Shown: positions 36,274 to 45,578, counted from the first letter of the stretch. The stretch is 64,000 bases of DNA from Pandoraea sp. ASV26 (GCF_016428915.1 NZ_JAELTP010000011.1:22365-86364), one strand, 5' to 3'. Notes: generated by a model not told the origin, from the letters alone. Program-made: numbers and translations.

Positions 36274-36319
36274 TAAAAAAGAGGGCGCCCGGTCATGCAT
36301 GACCGGGCGCCCTTTTTTT
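36274..36319. terminator. Bidirectional terminator between ptsI and moeB
   Basis: A perfect 30-bp palindrome (two 15-base arms, 36283-36297 and 36298-36312, meeting at CATGCATG) is flanked by an A-run on the left and seven T on the right. It serves ptsI on the plus strand and moeB on the minus strand. Confidence 0.93.
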
Positions 36320-36342
36320 CATGGCGACTCAGCGGGTGACTT

Positions 36343-37095
36343 TCAGTGCCGCTGTCCGCAGACCTTGCACGCCGGATTGCGGGCGCAGTGCATGGTGTGC
36401 CAGCTCATCTTGCGTGCGTCGAGCATCTGTAGACGGCCGACCAGTGACGTTCCTATCCCCGTGATGAGCTTGATGGCTTCGGCCGCCTGCATGCTGCCAA
36501 TGATGCCCACAAGCGGGGCGAGCACCCCCATCGTGGCGCAAGCCTGTTCGGGGAAGGGTTCGTCTGCCGGGAAGATGCACTCATAGCAGGGCGACGCCTC
36601 GTTGCGCACGTCGAAGACACTGATCTGTGCGTCGAAGCGCAGGGCCGCACCGGAGACCAGCGGTACGCCCGCCGCCACGCAGGCGCGATTGACCGCGTGA
36701 CGCGTGGTGAAGTTGTCCGAGCCGTCGAGCACGACCGTGGCGTCGCGCGCGAGTGTCGTGAGCCGTGCTTGGTCAACGCGCTCGTTGATGACGTCGACGG
36801 CCACGTCCGGATTGATTTGCGCGATGCGATCGCGTCCGGAGATCACTTTGGGCCGACCCACGCTCTGTGTGTCGTGAAGAATCTGGCGTTGCAGGTTGGT
36901 GAGGTCGACGACATCGTCGTCGATCAGCGTGATGCGTCCGACGCCCGACGCGGCCAGATAGAGCGCTGCGGGCGAGCCGAGACCGCCCGCTCCCACGATC
37001 ACGGCATGGGCGGCGAGCAAGCGCTCCTGACCCTCGATGCCGAGTTCGTCAAGCAGGATGTGGCGGGAGTAACGCAGCAACTGGTCGTCGTTCAT
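36343..37095 (-). CDS. moeB: MoeB/ThiF/HesA-type sulfur-carrier adenylyltransferase
   Basis: A 250-residue E1-like enzyme that adenylates the C-terminal glycine of MoaD- or ThiS-type sulfur carriers. Seen: nucleotide loop VGAGGLGSPAALYLAASGVG, DDDVVDLTNLQRQ, the Arg/Asp set near DGSDNFTTR, two CxxC zinc pairs (CYEC and CKVC), and Cys in FPEQACATMGVL. Whether it serves molybdopterin or thiamine synthesis cannot be told from sequence. It is separated from ctpA upstream by a terminator, so it is likely a single-gene unit. Confidence 0.9.
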   Translation of the reverse strand: MNDDQLLRYSRHILLDELGIEGQERLLAAHAVIVGAGGLGSPAALYLAASGVGRITLIDDDVVDLTNLQRQILHDTQSVGRPKVISGRDRIAQINPDVAVDVINERVDQARLTTLARDATVVLDGSDNFTTRHAVNRACVAAGVPLVSGAALRFDAQISVFDVRNEASPCYECIFPADEPFPEQACATMGVLAPLVGIIGSMQAAEAIKLITGIGTSLVGRLQMLDARKMSWHTMHCARNPACKVCGQRH

Positions 37096-37113
37096 CGCAA
37101 AACGGGTAGGAAT

Positions 37114-37145
37114 AAAAAAACCGTGCCGGCTTTCGCGGGCACGGT
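37114..37145 (-). terminator. Rho-independent terminator of ctpA
   Basis: ACCGTGCC/GGCACGGT with a 10-nt loop; read on the minus strand the stem is followed by TTTTTT. It lies 21 bp past the ctpA stop and just before moeB. Confidence 0.88.
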
Positions 37146-37165
37146 TTGTAGTGTAAGGCGGATGC

Positions 37166-38722
37166 TTACTTCTTGTCCGCCGGCTTGGCCGGTGCGACGG
37201 TATCGGTCTTCGGATCCGTCTTGGCGGCAGCGGCAGGCGCGGCGGCCTTCGCAGCGTCCTTCGGCATCGGGCCAGCGTTGGCTTCCAGGCGCGACTTCGT
37301 GCGCTGAACCGGCTCGCCCTTGAGCTGATGGATGGCCTGCTGGAGCATGAAGTCGTCGGCGCTGCCCAGATCCGGCAGGCGTTCTTCGCGTTCCTTCTTG
37401 CGCTCTTCCGGCGTCTTCTTCGCGTTCTCTTCCTCGAGGCGGCGCAGTTCTTCCAGGCGGCGGACTTCGCGGGCGTCGATTTCCTTCTGCTCGTCAGGCG
37501 TTTGCGTGTTGTGCAGATGGTTCTGGTAATCGATTTCGCGCGTCACCAGCACGTCGTCCGGATCGCCCTTCGGATTCTGATCGACCGGCACGTCCGGCTT
37601 GATACCGATGGACTGGATCGAACGGCCGCTCGGCGTGTAGTAGTACGCCGTGGTCAGACGCAGCGCGGTATCCGGCGAGAGCTGACGCACGGTCTGCACA
37701 GAGCCCTTGCCGAAGGTCGTCTTGCCCATGATCAGCGCGCGCTTGGAATCTTGCAGCGCACCGGCCACGATTTCCGAGGCCGACGCCGAGTAGGCGTTGA
37801 CCAGCACCACCATCGGCACCGTCTTCCAGAACGCGGCTTCACCCTTGAGCGGATCTTCCGGGCTGGCCGACAGACGGTAGTTGTCGAACGTGGCCGTGTA
37901 CTTCTGCTTGGCGTCTTCGATCTGCCCGTTGGTCGTCACGACCGTGGCACCTTCCTTCAGGAAGGCAGCGGACACACCGACTGCGGACTGGAGAATGCCG
38001 CCGCCGTTGTTACGCAGATCGAGCACCAGACCCTTGAGCGGTTGATCCTTGGCCAGTTCCTGCAACTTCTTGGCCAGATCCGGCACGGTGCGTTCCTGGA
38101 AGCTGGTGATGCGCACGTAACCGATGCCCGGCTCGAGCAGCTTGCCCTTGACGCTCTGCACACGAATTTCCGCGCGCACGATCGACACCGGGAAGGTGCG
38201 CTCGTCCGACTTGCGGAAGATCGTCAGCGTGACCTTGCTGCCCGGCGCGCCGCGCATGCGCTTGACCGCCTGGTCGAGGGTCATGCCGCGCACGGGCTTG
38301 TCGTCGATGCGGGTGATCAGGTCGCCGGGCTTCAGACCTGCCTTGAAGGCCGGGCTGTCTTCGATCGGCGAGATCACCTTCACGAGACCGTCTTCCTGCG
38401 AAATCTCGATGCCGAGACCGGCGAAGCGGCCGCGCGTCTGCTCTTGCAGCTCTTTGTATTCTTCCTTGTCGAGGTACGACGAGTGCGGATCGAGGCTGGA
38501 CACCATGCCCTTGATCGCCGCAGTCAGCAGCTTCTTGTCGTCGACCGGCTGCACGTATTCGCGCTTGATCTGACCGAACACTTCGGCCAGCAGACGAAGC
38601 TGCTCGAGCGGCAATGGCGTGGTAGCGCTTTGTGCGGAAGCCTGCGAGAACGCGAGGGTGGCAGCCGCACCGGTCGCGAGGCCCAGCACGATCAGGCCGA
38701 TGTGTTTGAGGGTTTGGCGCAT
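37166..38722 (-). CDS. ctpA: S41A family C-terminal processing peptidase
   Basis: A 518-residue periplasmic serine protease. Order: signal peptide (to ASAQSA, about residue 30), N-terminal helical region, PDZ domain (GLGIEISQEDGLVKVISPIEDSPAFKAGLKPGD), and the S41 core with catalytic Ser in NAYSASASEIVAGAL and Lys in GKTTFGKGSVQT. The C-terminal 100 residues are Glu/Lys-rich coiled coil (EVRRLEELRRLEEENAKK) ending in an Ala/Pro/Lys tail. CtpA-type proteases trim envelope proteins such as peptidoglycan hydrolases. The start at 38722 gives the signal peptide. gpmA lies upstream on the same strand, 425 bp away. Confidence 0.93.
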   Translation of the reverse strand: MRQTLKHIGLIVLGLATGAAATLAFSQASAQSATTPLPLEQLRLLAEVFGQIKREYVQPVDDKKLLTAAIKGMVSSLDPHSSYLDKEEYKELQEQTRGRFAGLGIEISQEDGLVKVISPIEDSPAFKAGLKPGDLITRIDDKPVRGMTLDQAVKRMRGAPGSKVTLTIFRKSDERTFPVSIVRAEIRVQSVKGKLLEPGIGYVRITSFQERTVPDLAKKLQELAKDQPLKGLVLDLRNNGGGILQSAVGVSAAFLKEGATVVTTNGQIEDAKQKYTATFDNYRLSASPEDPLKGEAAFWKTVPMVVLVNAYSASASEIVAGALQDSKRALIMGKTTFGKGSVQTVRQLSPDTALRLTTAYYYTPSGRSIQSIGIKPDVPVDQNPKGDPDDVLVTREIDYQNHLHNTQTPDEQKEIDAREVRRLEELRRLEEENAKKTPEERKKEREERLPDLGSADDFMLQQAIHQLKGEPVQRTKSRLEANAGPMPKDAAKAAAPAAAAKTDPKTDTVAPAKPADKK

Positions 38723-39026
38723 ATAGGCGTGGAAATTCCGGATTTTTCGGGGCGCCCGCCAATGGGCGCGCGCACTTTGGCGAAGTATAACCGTTTGCCC
38801 GCAGGGCGGACATTGCCCATTCGACAGGGACTTTTCCCGAGTGGTTCTGCAAAAAGTTCCGTTCAACGTGTCGTTGTCACGGGATTTTGGTCGGACGTCG
38901 TCCGATAGCGCGTAGCTTTTGCAGGCAGAACGCGCATTCGCAGGCGACGAGAGGCTGGAAAAGGGGCGCCGCGAAAACCGCCAAAATCGTGTTACGGCGT
39001 ATTACGGGCAGGGCGGGAGACGAGGG

Positions 39027-39120
39027 AAGCGCACCGCGCAGGCGGTGCGCTTGGGTCCGGCTATCGGGATTTCGCCGCTATTGCAGTTTTCACAGCTTCC
39101 GCAGCTTTCGCTGCGTCAGC
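39027..39120. repeat. Hairpin and 9-bp-period repeat in the ctpA-gpmA gap
   Basis: AAGCGCACCGC/GCGGTGCGCTT (39027-39052) is an 11-bp stem that could end gpmA transcription on the minus strand but lacks a U-run. At 39081-39120 lies a 9-bp-period tract built on GCAGTTTTC, ACAGCTTCC, GCAGCTTTC. The rest of 38723-39147 holds the ctpA promoter region but shows no clear boxes. Confidence 0.5.
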
Positions 39121-39147
39121 CGTATTCGCTGGACCGAAAGACGGCAA

Positions 39148-39894
39148 TTACTTCGACTTGCCTTGCGCGGCCACGGCGGCCAGCGCGCCGGCGATCTTGT
39201 CCTGATCGCCCAGATAGTAATGACGGATCGGCTTGAGGTCGGCGTCCAGTTCATACACGAGCGGCGTGCCGTTCGGGATGTTCAGGCCGGCGATGTCGTC
39301 ATCCGAAATGTTGTCGAGATGCTTGATGAGCGCACGCAGCGAGTTGCCGTGGGCGGCGACGAGCACCTGTTTGCCGGCGCGCACCGCCGGGCCGATCGAC
39401 TCGTTCCACAGCGGCAGCACCCGCGCCACGGTGTCCTTCAGGCACTCCGTGAGCGGAATCTCTTCGCGCTTGAGCTTGGCGTAACGCGGGTCGTTGTACG
39501 AGCTGCGCTCGTCGTCTGCGGCCAGCGGGGGGGGCGGCGTGTCGTAGCTGCGGCGCCAGACGTGCACCTGATCGTCACCGTACTTGGCGGCGGTCTCGGC
39601 CTTGTTCAGGCCGGCCAGTGCGCCGTAGTGACGCTCATTCAGACGCCAGCTGTGCACCACGGGAATCCACATCTGGTCCATGGCGTCCTGCACGTGCCAC
39701 AAGGTGCGGATCGCGCGCTTGAGGACCGACGTGTAGGCGAGATCGAACTTGAAGCCGGCTTCGGCGAGCAGATTGCCTGCCTGGCTGGCTTCAGCAACGC
39801 CCTTTTCGGTCAGGTCGACGTCGACCCAGCCGGTGAAGCGATTTTCCTTGTTCCACGTCGATTCGCCGTGGCGGATGAGAACGAGCTTGTACAT
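39148..39894 (-). CDS. gpmA: 2,3-bisphosphoglycerate-dependent phosphoglycerate mutase
   Basis: A 248-residue dPGM of glycolysis and gluconeogenesis. The phospho-histidine is His10 in [12 protein letters not shown]; the second catalytic His is in [32 protein letters not shown] is the substrate loop. Full length. The start [10 protein letters not shown] at 39894 is standard; a non-ATG codon two residues earlier is unlikely. It is divergent from the rhodanese gene. Confidence 0.95.
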   Translation of the reverse strand: MYKLVLIRHGESTWNKENRFTGWVDVDLTEKGVAEASQAGNLLAEAGFKFDLAYTSVLKRAIRTLWHVQDAMDQMWIPVVHSWRLNERHYGALAGLNKAETAAKYGDDQVHVWRRSYDTPPPPLAADDERSSYNDPRYAKLKREEIPLTECLKDTVARVLPLWNESIGPAVRAGKQVLVAAHGNSLRALIKHLDNISDDDIAGLNIPNGTPLVYELDADLKPIRHYYLGDQDKIAGALAAVAAQGKSK

Positions 39895-40088
39895 GAGCAA
39901 ACTTCAGTCAGAGTTGGAAAGCGGGGGCAGCCGGTGAGACGCTGGATAATCGCAGCGCCTTGTGCGGCAAGGCCCGGCGCGGGCTTTGCGGCAACAATTC
40001 AGGGACTTTCGGGGTGACAAAAACGTGGCCACCGACGTCCGGCGCAGCGATTGGCAACGCGACTCGTCGGCGCAATCACGGATTATTT

Positions 40089-40094
40089 TATAAT
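40089..40094 (+). promoter_or_regulatory. Candidate -10 box for the rhodanese-grxC-secB-gpsA run
   Basis: TATAAT inside TTTTATAATG in a very AT-rich stretch, 34 bp before the GTG start. No convincing -35 at the standard spacing. Confidence 0.5.
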
Positions 40095-40127
40095 GATCGG
40101 ATTCTTTTGATCTTTTTCAGGTGGTTT

Positions 40128-40535
40128 GTGAAGTTCTTTTCCGATTACACCAACCTCGCGCTGATCGCGATTGCCCTCGTTTCGGGCGGCATGCTGGCCT
40201 GGCCGGTCTTCAAGCGCGGAGGGCGCGGGCTGTCGACGCTGGAAGCGACCCAGCTCATCAATCGTAAGGGCGCGGTGGTGCTCGACGTGCGTTCGGGAGA
40301 GGAGTTCGCCGGCGGCCACCTGCCGTCCGCGCGAAATGTGCCGCTCGACGACGTAGAGCAAAAAATCGCTCAGGTCATCAAAAACAAGGCAGCACCGGTA
40401 CTTATCGTGTGCAAGAGCGGTCAACGCTCCGCACGTGCTCAGACGCTGCTGCGCAATCTTGGCTATGCTGAAGCGTTCAGCCTCCAGGGCGGCATCGCTG
40501 CCTGGCAAGAAGCCGGCCTGCCGGTCGTCAAGTAA
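40128..40535 (+). CDS. Membrane-anchored rhodanese-like protein
   Basis: A 135-residue protein with one N-terminal TM segment (about residues 7-25) and a single rhodanese domain: VVLDVRSGEEFAGGHLPSARNVPL and the active-site Cys in VLIVCKSGQRSARA. Such proteins transfer sulfane sulfur or relay persulfides. The GTG at 40128 behind AGGTGG was chosen because it gives VKFFSDYTNLALIA and starts just before the TM helix. It is the first gene of a run with grxC and secB, resembling the E. coli yibN-grxC-secB-gpsA order. Confidence 0.87.
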   Translation: MKFFSDYTNLALIAIALVSGGMLAWPVFKRGGRGLSTLEATQLINRKGAVVLDVRSGEEFAGGHLPSARNVPLDDVEQKIAQVIKNKAAPVLIVCKSGQRSARAQTLLRNLGYAEAFSLQGGIAAWQEAGLPVVK

Positions 40536-40552
40536 TCGAGGAGTTGCAAGTC

Positions 40553-40813
40553 ATGCCGAAGATCGTGATGTACAGCACGCAAGTGTGCCCGTATTGCCAG
40601 ATGGCGGAACGCCTGCTGCGCCAGCGCGGCGTTCAGGAAATCGAGAAGGTTCTGATCGACAAGGAGCCTGCCCGCCGCGAGGAAATGATGGCGCGCACGG
40701 GTCGCCGCACGGTGCCGCAAATATACATCGACGAGCGCCACATCGGCGGTTACGACGATCTGTCGGCACTCGATCGTGCGGGTGGCCTTCTGCCGCTCTT
40801 GCAAGCGGCCTGA
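40553..40813 (+). CDS. grxC: Glutaredoxin 3
   Basis: An 86-residue dithiol glutaredoxin with the CPYC active site in STQVCPYCQMAERL, the cis-proline loop RRTVPQIYI and the glutathione-binding GGYDDLSALD. It reduces protein disulfides and deoxygenation enzymes using glutathione, made by gshA and gshB in this window. GAGGAG lies upstream of the ATG at 40553. It is 17 bp after the rhodanese stop, in the conserved yibN-grxC-secB-gpsA order. Confidence 0.94.
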   Translation: MPKIVMYSTQVCPYCQMAERLLRQRGVQEIEKVLIDKEPARREEMMARTGRRTVPQIYIDERHIGGYDDLSALDRAGGLLPLLQAA

Positions 40814-40877
40814 TACCCCCTAAAATAGTGCGCCCAGCCGCGTGTCTGCGCGGCTGTCTCATACCCAAGGAAACGAA

Positions 40878-41384
40878 ATGTCCGACCAGAATCAGCCGTT
40901 TTTCAGCATCCAGCGCGCTTACCTGAAAGATCTGTCGCTCGAGCAGCCGAATTCGCCCGCGATCTTCCTCGAGCAGGAGATGCCGACCGTTGAAGTGCAA
41001 CTGGACGTCGCCGCTGAGCGTCTGGCCGAGGAAATCTTCGAAGTCGCGGTGATCGCCACCGTGACGGCCAAGATCAAGGACAAGGTTGCGTTCCTGGTCG
41101 AAGGCAAGCAAGCCGGCATTTTCGAAATCCGCAATGTGCCGGTCGAGCAGCTCGACCCGCTCATCGGCATCGCCTGCCCGACGATCGTCTACCCGTACCT
41201 GCGCGCCAACGTGGCCGACGCCATCAGCCGTGCCGGCTTCCAGCCGATCCACTTGGCCGAAGTGAACTTCCAGGCGCTGTACGAGCAACGTCTGGCACAA
41301 CTGGCCGAGCAACAAGCGGCCAACGGCGAGACGCCGGCCCCGGGCATCGTGATGCCTGACGGCTCGTCCGCTCAGACTCACTAA
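40878..41384 (+). CDS. secB: Protein-export chaperone SecB
   Basis: A 168-residue SecB that keeps preproteins unfolded and hands them to SecA. Family marks are [19 protein letters not shown] near the start and [22 protein letters not shown] in the middle. The C-terminus is longer and more Ala/Gln-rich than in E. coli. AAGGAAACGAA precedes the ATG at 40878. It is followed by gpsA after 63 bp. Confidence 0.96.
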   Translation: MSDQNQPFFSIQRAYLKDLSLEQPNSPAIFLEQEMPTVEVQLDVAAERLAEEIFEVAVIATVTAKIKDKVAFLVEGKQAGIFEIRNVPVEQLDPLIGIACPTIVYPYLRANVADAISRAGFQPIHLAEVNFQALYEQRLAQLAEQQAANGETPAPGIVMPDGSSAQTH

Positions 41385-41447
41385 GCGCTTGCGCTTGATC
41401 GACGCGACGGCCTGCCCCGTGCCGGCCTTCGCGTCGAGGCCCCCCTC

Positions 41448-42461
41448 ATGAAGATTGCCGTATTCGGTGCAGGTGCCTGGGGCACCGCGATGGCGAGTCA
41501 CATGGCAGCACGCCATGACGTTGTGCTCTGGGCGCGCGACACAGCGCTCGTCAAGCAACTGACCGACTCCCACGAGAATTCCGCCTATCTCCCCGGTTCC
41601 ACGCTGTCTCCCCGTCTGCGATTCGAAGCCGATTTCGCGACGGCGCTGGAGCATGGCACGGGTGAGCACGCATTGTGCGTAGCTGCTGTGCCGGTCGCGG
41701 GCTTGCGTGCGTTGGCTGGCCACATGGCGCTTGCCTCGCATCCGCCGCAGAACCTGATCTGGCTTTGCAAGGGTTTCGAGGCCGATACCGGGCTGCTGCC
41801 GCATCAGATCGTTGCCGAGGTGTTTCCGCAGGTTGCGGGTGGTTCGCTCTCCGGGCCGAGCTTTGCGCGCGAGGTTGCGCAAGGACTGCCGGCAGCACTG
41901 ACCATCGCGAGCGCGGTACCGGCGCTGTGCGAACTGACGATTGCCGCCTGCCACTTCGGCGCGCTGCGTATCTATTCGAGTGATGATCTCGTCGGTGTCG
42001 AAGTCGGTGGCGCCGTGAAGAACGTACTCGCGATTGCCACGGGCGTTAGCGACGGGCTGGGCCTGGGTCTGAATGCCCGCGCCGCACTGGTGACGCGCGG
42101 TCTGGCCGAAATGACCCGCCTGGGTGTTGCCTTGGGCGGCAAGCCCGAGACGTTCATGGGGCTGACGGGCATGGGCGATCTGATTCTGACGGCGACCGGC
42201 GATTTGTCGCGTAACCGTACGGTCGGTCTGCAACTGGCGACGGGCAAGTCGCTTGATGACGTGCTCGCTTCGTTGGGGCATGTCGCCGAAGGCGTCCGGT
42301 GTGCGCGTGCCGTGCGTGATCTGGCGCATGGGCATGGCGTCGAAATGCCGATTACCGACGCCGTATGTGCGACGTTGTTCGATGGTCTGCCCGCCCGCGC
42401 AGCCGTGGAAGCCCTGCTGCGGCGCGATGCCCGCGCTGAACGCGAGGATGAGGCGGACTAG
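41448..42461 (+). CDS. gpsA: Glycerol-3-phosphate dehydrogenase [NAD(P)+]
   Basis: A 337-residue enzyme that reduces dihydroxyacetone phosphate to sn-glycerol-3-phosphate for phospholipid synthesis. The Rossmann loop is [12 protein letters not shown]; further marks are [17 protein letters not shown], the catalytic Lys in [20 protein letters not shown], and [20 protein letters not shown]. It ends the rhodanese-grxC-secB-gpsA run. The macrodomain gene follows by 34 bp. Confidence 0.96.
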   Translation: MKIAVFGAGAWGTAMASHMAARHDVVLWARDTALVKQLTDSHENSAYLPGSTLSPRLRFEADFATALEHGTGEHALCVAAVPVAGLRALAGHMALASHPPQNLIWLCKGFEADTGLLPHQIVAEVFPQVAGGSLSGPSFAREVAQGLPAALTIASAVPALCELTIAACHFGALRIYSSDDLVGVEVGGAVKNVLAIATGVSDGLGLGLNARAALVTRGLAEMTRLGVALGGKPETFMGLTGMGDLILTATGDLSRNRTVGLQLATGKSLDDVLASLGHVAEGVRCARAVRDLAHGHGVEMPITDAVCATLFDGLPARAAVEALLRRDARAEREDEAD

Positions 42462-42495
42462 CGAGCACTAGCGGGGCTCACAAGGGGGCGAACCC

Positions 42496-43026
42496 ATGTC
42501 GCACGTTGTCCGTCTACGCGCCTCGCAAGGCGATATCACACAGTCCCGGGTCGACGCCATCGTGAATGCCGCGAACGAATCGCTGCTGGGCGGTGGCGGC
42601 GTCGATGGCGCGATTCATCGCGCGGCGGGACCCGAACTCCTCGACGCCTGTCGCAAACTGCGCGGCTGTCCGACCGGGCAGGCGAAGCTCACGCCGGGAT
42701 TTCGTCTCAAGGCGAAGTTCGTGATTCATACGGTCGGCCCGGTCTGGCAGGAGGGCGATGACCAAGCGCCCGCCCTGCTGGCGAGTTGCTACCGCGAGAG
42801 CCTGCGTCTGGCGTCGGCGCACGATTGCCGGAGCGTGGCATTTCCGGCGATCAGCTGCGGCATCTATGGCTATCCGCCCGAACTGGCCGTGCCGTTGGCC
42901 ATATTCACCGTGCGCAATGCGCTGCCTCACTTCCCTAACATCGAACAGGTGGATTTCGTCTGTTTCGATGCGCCAATGCTGGCCCGCTATCAGGCGGAAC
43001 TCGCCAGTCAGGACCCGCCGGCATAG
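42496..43026 (+). CDS. Macrodomain (O-acetyl-ADP-ribose deacetylase family) protein
   Basis: A 176-residue macrodomain of the YmdB/MacroD type, which hydrolyses O-acetyl-ADP-ribose or mono-ADP-ribose on proteins. Marks: RVDAIVNAANESLLGGGGVDGAIHRAAGPEL (substrate loop and catalytic Asp), GQAKLTPGFRL, and FPAISCGIYGYPPELA. It starts 34 bp after gpsA and overlaps the convergent trmL by 19 bp at the 3' ends. Confidence 0.92.
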   Translation: MSHVVRLRASQGDITQSRVDAIVNAANESLLGGGGVDGAIHRAAGPELLDACRKLRGCPTGQAKLTPGFRLKAKFVIHTVGPVWQEGDDQAPALLASCYRESLRLASAHDCRSVAFPAISCGIYGYPPELAVPLAIFTVRNALPHFPNIEQVDFVCFDAPMLARYQAELASQDPPA

Positions 43027-43478
43027 CCCTGCTGACGCCATGCTTCGAAGACCACCACCGCAACCGTATTCGATAGATTGAGGCTGCGGTTGCCGGGGCG
43101 CATCGGCAGGCGCACGCGTTGCGTGGTGGCAAACGTGTCGAGCAGTTCCGGGGCGAGCCCGCGGGTTTCCGAGCCGAAGATGAACCAGTCACCCGGCGCG
43201 AACGACAACGCTCCGAAGGGGCGCGAGCCGCGTGTCGTCAGCGCGAACATCCGCGAGGGATCCGGCGTCTCGGCGGCCAGAAACGCGTCCCAGTCCGGGT
43301 GAACCTTCATCTCTGCGTACTCGTGATAGTCGAGCCCGGCGCGGCGCATACGTGCGTCGTCGAGCGGAAAGCCAAGGGGTTCGATCAGATGCAGACGGGC
43401 GCCCGTATTGGCACACAGGCGAATCACGTTGCCGGTGTTCGGCGGGATTTCGGGCGAAACGAGAACGACGTTGAACAT
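43008..43478 (-). CDS. trmL: tRNA (cytidine(34)/uridine(34)-2'-O)-methyltransferase
   Basis: A 156-residue SPOUT methyltransferase acting on the wobble ribose of tRNA-Leu. Marks: VVLVSPEIPPNTGNVIRLCANTG, FGSETRGLAPELL (knot) and RSLNLSNTVAVVVFEAWRQ (SAM site and final helix). Full family length. It is co-directional with comF upstream (18 bp gap) and overlaps the macrodomain gene tail to tail. Confidence 0.95.
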   Translation of the reverse strand: MFNVVLVSPEIPPNTGNVIRLCANTGARLHLIEPLGFPLDDARMRRAGLDYHEYAEMKVHPDWDAFLAAETPDPSRMFALTTRGSRPFGALSFAPGDWFIFGSETRGLAPELLDTFATTQRVRLPMRPGNRSLNLSNTVAVVVFEAWRQQGYAGGS

Positions 43479-43496
43479 GAGTGTGGGGGGACAGAG

Positions 43497-44309
43497 TTAT
43501 CGGGAGGATGGCGTACGCAACACAACGGCCGCAAGCACATGCGTTGCACCCGCGTGCTTGAGCGCGGCCGCGGCGGCGTCGCAGGTCGCGCCGGTGGTCA
43601 TGACGTCGTCGATTAGCACGACCCGGCGTCCACGCACACGGTCGCTCGCGACGAAAGCGCCGCGCAGATTGCGTCTGCGTTCCTCGCGGGACAGCCGTCG
43701 CTGTGCGGCGGTCGTCCGTTCGCGGCGCAGCACCTGGGCGCTGGCGGGCAGATGGGCTCGACGTGAAGCCACCCGCGCAAGTTCCCAGGCCTGATTGAAG
43801 CCACGCGACGCCAGTCGGGAGGGCGCGAGGGGCACGGGCACCAGCAGCGGTGTGACGTCGCCAAGGGCGCTCAGGGTGCTCAGGGCGTCACCAAGGCGTT
43901 CGCCGAATTCACGAGCGAGCGGCAGGGCGCCATGGTATTTCAGACGAATCATCAGCGTATCGAGCGGTGCCACGTAGTCTGCGAGCGTCAACGTGGCGTC
44001 GAATGCAGGCCGGTATTGCAGGCATTGTCCGCAGACGACGGATGACGGGGTGCGGCAAATTGTCGCACCTTCGGCGTCGAGCGTCGTCGTGCCGTCGGCG
44101 GGAATCGCCAGCGATGGCAATGCGGCGGCGCATTGATGGCAGCGCAACGGCGCGTCGGACCGGGAGGCGTCGAATGCGTGCGCGCAGTCGGCACAGATCT
44201 GTCGCGCGGCGCGTCGATGGCAGATTGCACAGTGATCCGGCAACGCCATGCGCAGCAGTCCGCCAGCGAGCCGGGCGAGCGTGGGGAGAGTAGCGCGAAG
44301 GATGGGCAA
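43497..44309 (-). CDS. comF: ComF family phosphoribosyltransferase-like protein
   Basis: A 270-residue ComF protein. N-terminal cysteine pairs (HCAICHRRAA, QICADC, RCHQC, VVCGQC) look like zinc fingers, and the C-terminal part is a PRTase fold with the PRPP loop VVLIDDVMTTGATCDAAAAAL. ComF is needed for DNA uptake in naturally competent bacteria, though many homologues lie outside competence regulons. It is divergent from the BioC-like gene and 18 bp upstream of trmL. Confidence 0.9.
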   Translation of the reverse strand: MPILRATLPTLARLAGGLLRMALPDHCAICHRRAARQICADCAHAFDASRSDAPLRCHQCAAALPSLAIPADGTTTLDAEGATICRTPSSVVCGQCLQYRPAFDATLTLADYVAPLDTLMIRLKYHGALPLAREFGERLGDALSTLSALGDVTPLLVPVPLAPSRLASRGFNQAWELARVASRRAHLPASAQVLRRERTTAAQRRLSREERRRNLRGAFVASDRVRGRRVVLIDDVMTTGATCDAAAAALKHAGATHVLAAVVLRTPSSR

Positions 44310-44479
44310 GGCGATAGCAGGGTCGAAGTGACGTGACGGGCTGAGCGGCCGCGTCGTCGAGGAACGCCGTGGGCTGGCGCCCGGTGGCCGGACGGGCCGG
44401 GCCGTTCAGCGATCGTAGCGGTGCCCGATGCGTTCGGACAGCAACGAGTATACTGCCGACTCGCCTTTTCGCCTGCCCC

Positions 44480-45400
44480 ATGAAGCCTTCTGCCGCTCCC
44501 CAAAACCCGTCCTCAGCGTTCTCCGCCCGCTTTTTGCGCACCGCGTTCGATCGTCGCGCGCCGAACTGGCACGAGGCCGATTTCCTGATGCGGGAAGTGG
44601 CGTCGCGGCTCGCGAGCCGGCTCGATTACATCAAGCTCAAACCCAAGCGCGTGCTGGACGCAGGGTGCGGCACGGGCGGCGACCTGCTCAGCTTCGGCGA
44701 GCGCTACCCCGAGGCCTATCGCGTGGGGCTCGACGCCTCGTTCGGCATGGCCAAAACGGCCGCCGCCGCAGGGGCGACGACCGGCTGGCGTCGGCTGCTG
44801 CGCAGCGCGCCGCCTTACGGCGTAGTGCAGGCCGACTTCTCGGCACTCCCGTTCGCCCCTCGCACGTTCGACCTCGTGTGGTCGAATCTCGCCCTTCACT
44901 GGTATCGGGAGCCGCATCGCGTCATTCCCGAGTGGCATCGCGTGCTGAGCACGGATGGCTTGCTGATGTTTTCGGCCTATGGTCCCGACACGCTGCGTGA
45001 ATTGCGCGCGGCCTGGGCGGAAGTCGACGACGTGCCACATGTGCTCGAACCAACGGACATGCACGATCTGGGCGACATGATGGTAGCGAGCGGCTTCGAT
45101 ACGCCGGTGACGGACATGGAGCGTCTCACGCTCACCTTCGAATCGCCGGAAACGCTGTTGCGCGATGTGCGTCTGCTGGGCGTGAATCCGCGACCGGAGC
45201 GTCGTGGCGGGCTCACGGGGCGGGCGCGCCATGCGGCCTTGCGCGCGGCGCTGGAGCGTCAGCGGCGTGAGGATGGCACGATTGCGCTCACGTTCGAACT
45301 CGTCTACGGCCACGCCTGGAAAATCCCTGAAAAGACCGATGCGGCGGGCAACGCCATCGTTCGTCTTCAGGACATCGGGCGCGGCGGCCGGCCCCGCTGA
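44480..45400 (+). CDS. bioC: BioC-type SAM-dependent methyltransferase
   Basis: A 306-residue class I methyltransferase. SAM motif I is RVLDAGCGTGGDL, motif II region GVVQADFSALPF, and FDLVWSNLALHWYREPHRVIPEWHRVL is the run seen in BioC-like proteins. The likely role is O-methylation of malonyl-ACP at the start of biotin synthesis; no other bio gene is adjacent, so another acceptor is possible. The ATG at 44480 (MKPSAAPQ) was chosen on family alignment. It ends 280 bp before the biosynthetic cluster. Confidence 0.78.
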   Translation: MKPSAAPQNPSSAFSARFLRTAFDRRAPNWHEADFLMREVASRLASRLDYIKLKPKRVLDAGCGTGGDLLSFGERYPEAYRVGLDASFGMAKTAAAAGATTGWRRLLRSAPPYGVVQADFSALPFAPRTFDLVWSNLALHWYREPHRVIPEWHRVLSTDGLLMFSAYGPDTLRELRAAWAEVDDVPHVLEPTDMHDLGDMMVASGFDTPVTDMERLTLTFESPETLLRDVRLLGVNPRPERRGGLTGRARHAALRAALERQRREDGTIALTFELVYGHAWKIPEKTDAAGNAIVRLQDIGRGGRPR

Positions 45401-45530
45401 GCGTTATCCTCGAACGCGTTCCCGCACTTGCGGACACGTTCGACGCATTCCTCTTCGGTTTCGCGCCGACCTCCCGATTCCCGCTTGCGCAGTCGCGCAC
45501 AGCTTCCCAAATACCCCGCCGCATCCTGCG

Positions 45531-45550
45531 TCCTACACGACTATGCAGGT
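45531..45550 (+). promoter_or_regulatory. Lux-box-like operator of the biosynthetic cluster
   Basis: TCCTACACGACTATGCAGGT is a 20-bp dyad (CCTACA, 6 nt, TGCAGG, one mismatch between arms) agreeing with most positions of the lux-box consensus RNSTGYAXGATNXTRCASRT. Its centre is about 43-44 bp upstream of the start expected from TTAAAT (45573-45578), the placement of LuxR class II activation. It lies 130 bp before the first biosynthetic gene. A LuxR-type AHL receptor is encoded at the far end of the cluster. The rest of the 45401-45680 gap shows nothing else. Confidence 0.65.
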
Positions 45551-45572
45551 GTTCTGCGCTCGTCCGGTTCGC

Positions 45573-45578
45573 TTAAAT
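45573..45578 (+). promoter_or_regulatory. -10-like hexamer downstream of the lux box
   Basis: TTAAAT in GCTTAAATGA, the AT-richest point of the gap, 23 bp beyond the end of the lux-box-like dyad. There is no -35 hexamer, as expected when LuxR overlaps that position. Confidence 0.45.
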
